Shown here one piece after another: positions 62,359 through 64,000 of a stretch of DNA of 64,000 nucleotides. Source of the DNA: Arthrobacter psychrolactophilus (GTDB taxonomy: Bacteria > Actinomycetota > Actinomycetes > Actinomycetales > Micrococcaceae); contig NZ_QJVC01000001.1 in NCBI RefSeq assembly GCF_003219795.1, forward strand, positions 1-64,000, read 5' to 3'. Made by a program: the position numbers and the translations under genes. Under the pieces are notes generated by a model that was not told the origin of the DNA, did not search any database, and was given only the letters and a program-made list of their open reading frames with translations. Each line of letters begins with the position of its first letter. Position 1 is the stretch's first letter.

Positions 62359-63750
62359 TTACTCACTGATAGCGGTGATGGTCAGTGTTGAGGTGTAGCT
62401 GCCGGCCGAGGTTCCGGCAGGGGCCAAGAACGTCAATCCCGCATCCAAAGTTGCACTGCCGGCTGCTTCGGTTGAGGCAAGGGTGCGAGATTCGGCAAGG
62501 CCGGGGTTTCCTGCGGTGACCGCGCCACCTTTGGTGACGGTGCCGACCGGGTTAGATGCTGCAGGAGTCCAGCCGAGGGCCGAACCGCTGAAGGACTTGC
62601 CGCTGTTCGTGAAGTTGCTGGCCTTACCGTTGATGGTCCATCCGGCTGAACCCTCGCGATTGTCTTTTACGGTGATGCTCGGCAGTGCACCCGTTGCACC
62701 AAAGGTGCCGCCGGCATTCTGCGTGGCTGTGCCCAGAGTGGCTGAGGTAGCGGCAATGCTCCAGGAGAATTCACCCGGCTCGGGGGTTACCGGAGCTTCC
62801 GGGACAGTGACGTCAACGTTAACGCCGGTGTTGTCTCCGGCAGGTACCTCGGGCTCAGTCGCCGCGACGGTCCAGGCTACGGAGACGGGGGAAGCAACTT
62901 TCCTAGGATCGGCGCCACCACCGGAGGAGTACCAGTACGGCTGTGTGCCGGTGGCGGCCTGGAAGGAAAGGAAGTCGGTCGGGAATGCGCCCGCGGCGGC
63001 GCCGCCGTTGACCTGGTTGACGCCAGCAGGGGCAAGGACGCCAAGGTAATCGGGATTCACGGTGAACCCATCATCATCAACGGTTACACCGGTGAGGTTG
63101 GCCAAGGTGATCTCTGTGGCGGGGATAGACGTCCATACAGTGGTGTCGCCCTGATCGGCGCCGTAGCCGCTGGCCGTGGCCTTCAACGTGGCCGTTCCAT
63201 CGGCCTTGACCTTGAGAACCGGGTTGCTAGCGCTCCAGTAGGTCAGGCCGCCGTAGAACACGGACGTGAAGGAGCCGGTCCAAGAGATCGTGGCAGTTCC
63301 GGTGACGGGATCAACTGTTCCAGTACCCTCTGCGAAAACGATTTTGTTCCCGCTCAGGGCGGCTGTGCCCACGGGGGAGACGGGGGTTCCTGCGCCCGTT
63401 TGGCACTTATTAGCCCAGGTGGCGGCGATTGTTGTGGCGTCCGGGCCATTCTTGACGACGGAAACATTGCCCTCGGTGGACTTGTAGAAGCCGTCAGCTT
63501 CGGTCCAGGCACGGCTTGAGCCGGTATTCCCGGCGGTGCCAGCGGAGAGGAAGTTGCAGCTGCCGTTGTAGGCTCCCGCGCCCGACTCGGCATTCAGACC
63601 CCAGCTCAGTTCCGCGCCGGAAACGGTGCTATCGGCGGCCTGTGCCGGGGCGACGGCGAAGGCACTGAAGGCAAGGGCTAGACCGGCAACGGCGGCAGTC
63701 GTTGCAAGGGGCTTGCGTACGAGGGACTTAACCCAACGGCGTGCAGTCAT
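62359..63750 (-). CDS. Secreted HtaA-domain heme-binding protein with C-terminal WxL-like domain
   Basis: The 463-residue protein has a signal peptide cut after AQA (residue 38). Residues about 42-215 form an HtaA (heme transport-associated) domain, starting GAELSWGLNAESG and containing FYGGLTYWSASNPVLKV. HtaA domains bind heme through a conserved Tyr/His pair in corynebacteria. Residues about 330-463 (FSWSIAATSAT, VKDNREGSAGWTINGKASNF, SALGWTP, GSYTSTLTITAI) follow the WxL cell-wall domain pattern. There is no membrane anchor. An iron box lies 52 bp upstream and GGAG precedes the ATG. Confidence 0.82.
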   Translation of the reverse strand: MTARRWVKSLVRKPLATTAAVAGLALAFSAFAVAPAQAADSTVSGAELSWGLNAESGAGAYNGSCNFLSAGTAGNTGSSRAWTEADGFYKSTEGNVSVVKNGPDATTIAATWANKCQTGAGTPVSPVGTAALSGNKIVFAEGTGTVDPVTGTATISWTGSFTSVFYGGLTYWSASNPVLKVKADGTATLKATASGYGADQGDTTVWTSIPATEITLANLTGVTVDDDGFTVNPDYLGVLAPAGVNQVNGGAAAGAFPTDFLSFQAATGTQPYWYSSGGGADPRKVASPVSVAWTVAATEPEVPAGDNTGVNVDVTVPEAPVTPEPGEFSWSIAATSATLGTATQNAGGTFGATGALPSITVKDNREGSAGWTINGKASNFTNSGKSFSGSALGWTPAASNPVGTVTKGGAVTAGNPGLAESRTLASTEAAGSATLDAGLTFLAPAGTSAGSYTSTLTITAISE

Positions 63751-63801
63751 AAATTTCTCCGAATTCTTGAAGGTAAAAGGTCATAGTGAAACCAATAGAA
63801 G

Positions 63802-63820
63802 TTAGCCTAGCCTACCCTAA
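63802..63820 (-). promoter_or_regulatory. DtxR/IdeR iron box
   Basis: Read on the minus strand, TTAGGGTAGGCTAGGCTAA matches the DtxR/IdeR consensus TTAGGTTAGGCTAACCTAA at 16 of 19 positions. It lies in the promoter region of the HtaA gene, so expression should rise when iron is scarce. A partial second half-site (TTAGGTTA) is at 63836-63843. Confidence 0.85.
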
Positions 63821-63860
63821 TCATTTAAGTGAAAATTAGGTTAAATAAAACTTGCGTATT

Positions 63861-64000
63861 TTAGTTTCGTGTGGATTTTTCTAGGAACGGCAATTGCAAC
63901 CAGCGGCGTTTGAAGCCAACCCAAGTGAACGCCGAGAGCCCCAATAGTGCCGCCGATGACCACAGCAAAGCATCTCGATGATTCTTTGCGATGTCGACAA
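63861..64000 (-). CDS. Partial membrane protein, C-terminal end
   Basis: An open minus-strand frame enters from beyond the window edge and ends at 63861-63863. Its last 45 residues contain one hydrophobic helix (ALLWSSAALLGLSAFTW) followed by a basic tail (GFKRRW), the pattern of a C-terminal membrane anchor. It is upstream of the iron box and in the same orientation as the HtaA gene, so it may be part of a heme or iron uptake locus. The family cannot be named from this fragment. Confidence 0.45.
   Translation of the reverse strand, partial: VDIAKNHRDALLWSSAALLGLSAFTWVGFKRRWLQLPFLEKSTRN

Overview
The window looks like an origin-proximal piece of an actinobacterial chromosome, most likely Micrococcaceae (Arthrobacter or a close relative). 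The reasons are the moderately high GC, the parS-trxBA-murJ-NUDIX-CCA transferase gene order, a SigR-type promoter, a DtxR/IdeR-type iron box, DUF222-HNH and LtrA/DUF1345 proteins, and a TerC/TerD island. This is inference from gene content; no database was searched. No rRNA, tRNA, insertion sequence or CRISPR array was recognised.

Layout. 1-3.25 kb: a gene-poor stretch that looks lower in GC, with two near-consensus parS sites flanking a DUF222-HNH gene. 3.2-10.3 kb: the conserved ori-side block (trxA, trxB, a membrane pseudokinase-like protein, murJ, a NUDIX hydrolase and a divergent CCA-adding enzyme). 10.3-14.4 kb: a histidine phosphatase, a polytopic membrane protein, a FAD oxidoreductase and a META-domain lipoprotein. 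14.5-18.5 kb: a MacB-like ABC pair divergent from a NarL-type two-component system. 18.6-25 kb: a secreted NlpC/P60 protein and a very large secreted GH31 enzyme. 25-35 kb: a second two-component system, an ABC-F protein, an MFS carrier, a PAP2 phosphatase, and an ABC-2 exporter with a third two-component system. 35-46 kb: M18 aminopeptidase, LtrA, DUF1345, a giant RecB-like nuclease/helicase, a TIGR01777 epimerase, and a LysG/LysE-type divergent pair. 45.4-48.4 kb: a LacI repressor and a cytoplasmic GH35 beta-galactosidase that share two palindromic operators. 48.4-50 kb: an unknown protein and a secreted HNH nuclease with an Excalibur domain.

50.1-61.2 kb is the most notable region. It is a single-orientation run of 12 genes led by terC, with a good sigma-A-like promoter upstream. 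It contains three canonical TerD proteins, TelA, an XpaC-like helical partner, a degenerate TerD, a cryptic TerD-like protein, and then four overlapping genes for the Ter 'biosynthetic module' (TIM-barrel C-C lyase, PRTase-TRSP, StiP-PELOTA, HAD phosphatase). That module has been predicted in the literature to make a nucleoside-like metabolite.

61.2-64 kb: an iron-box-controlled locus encoding a secreted protein that joins an HtaA heme-binding domain to a C-terminal WxL-like domain, followed by a DUF916-like membrane-anchored partner. This resembles a WxL surface system adapted to heme capture. A partial membrane-protein gene runs off the right edge.
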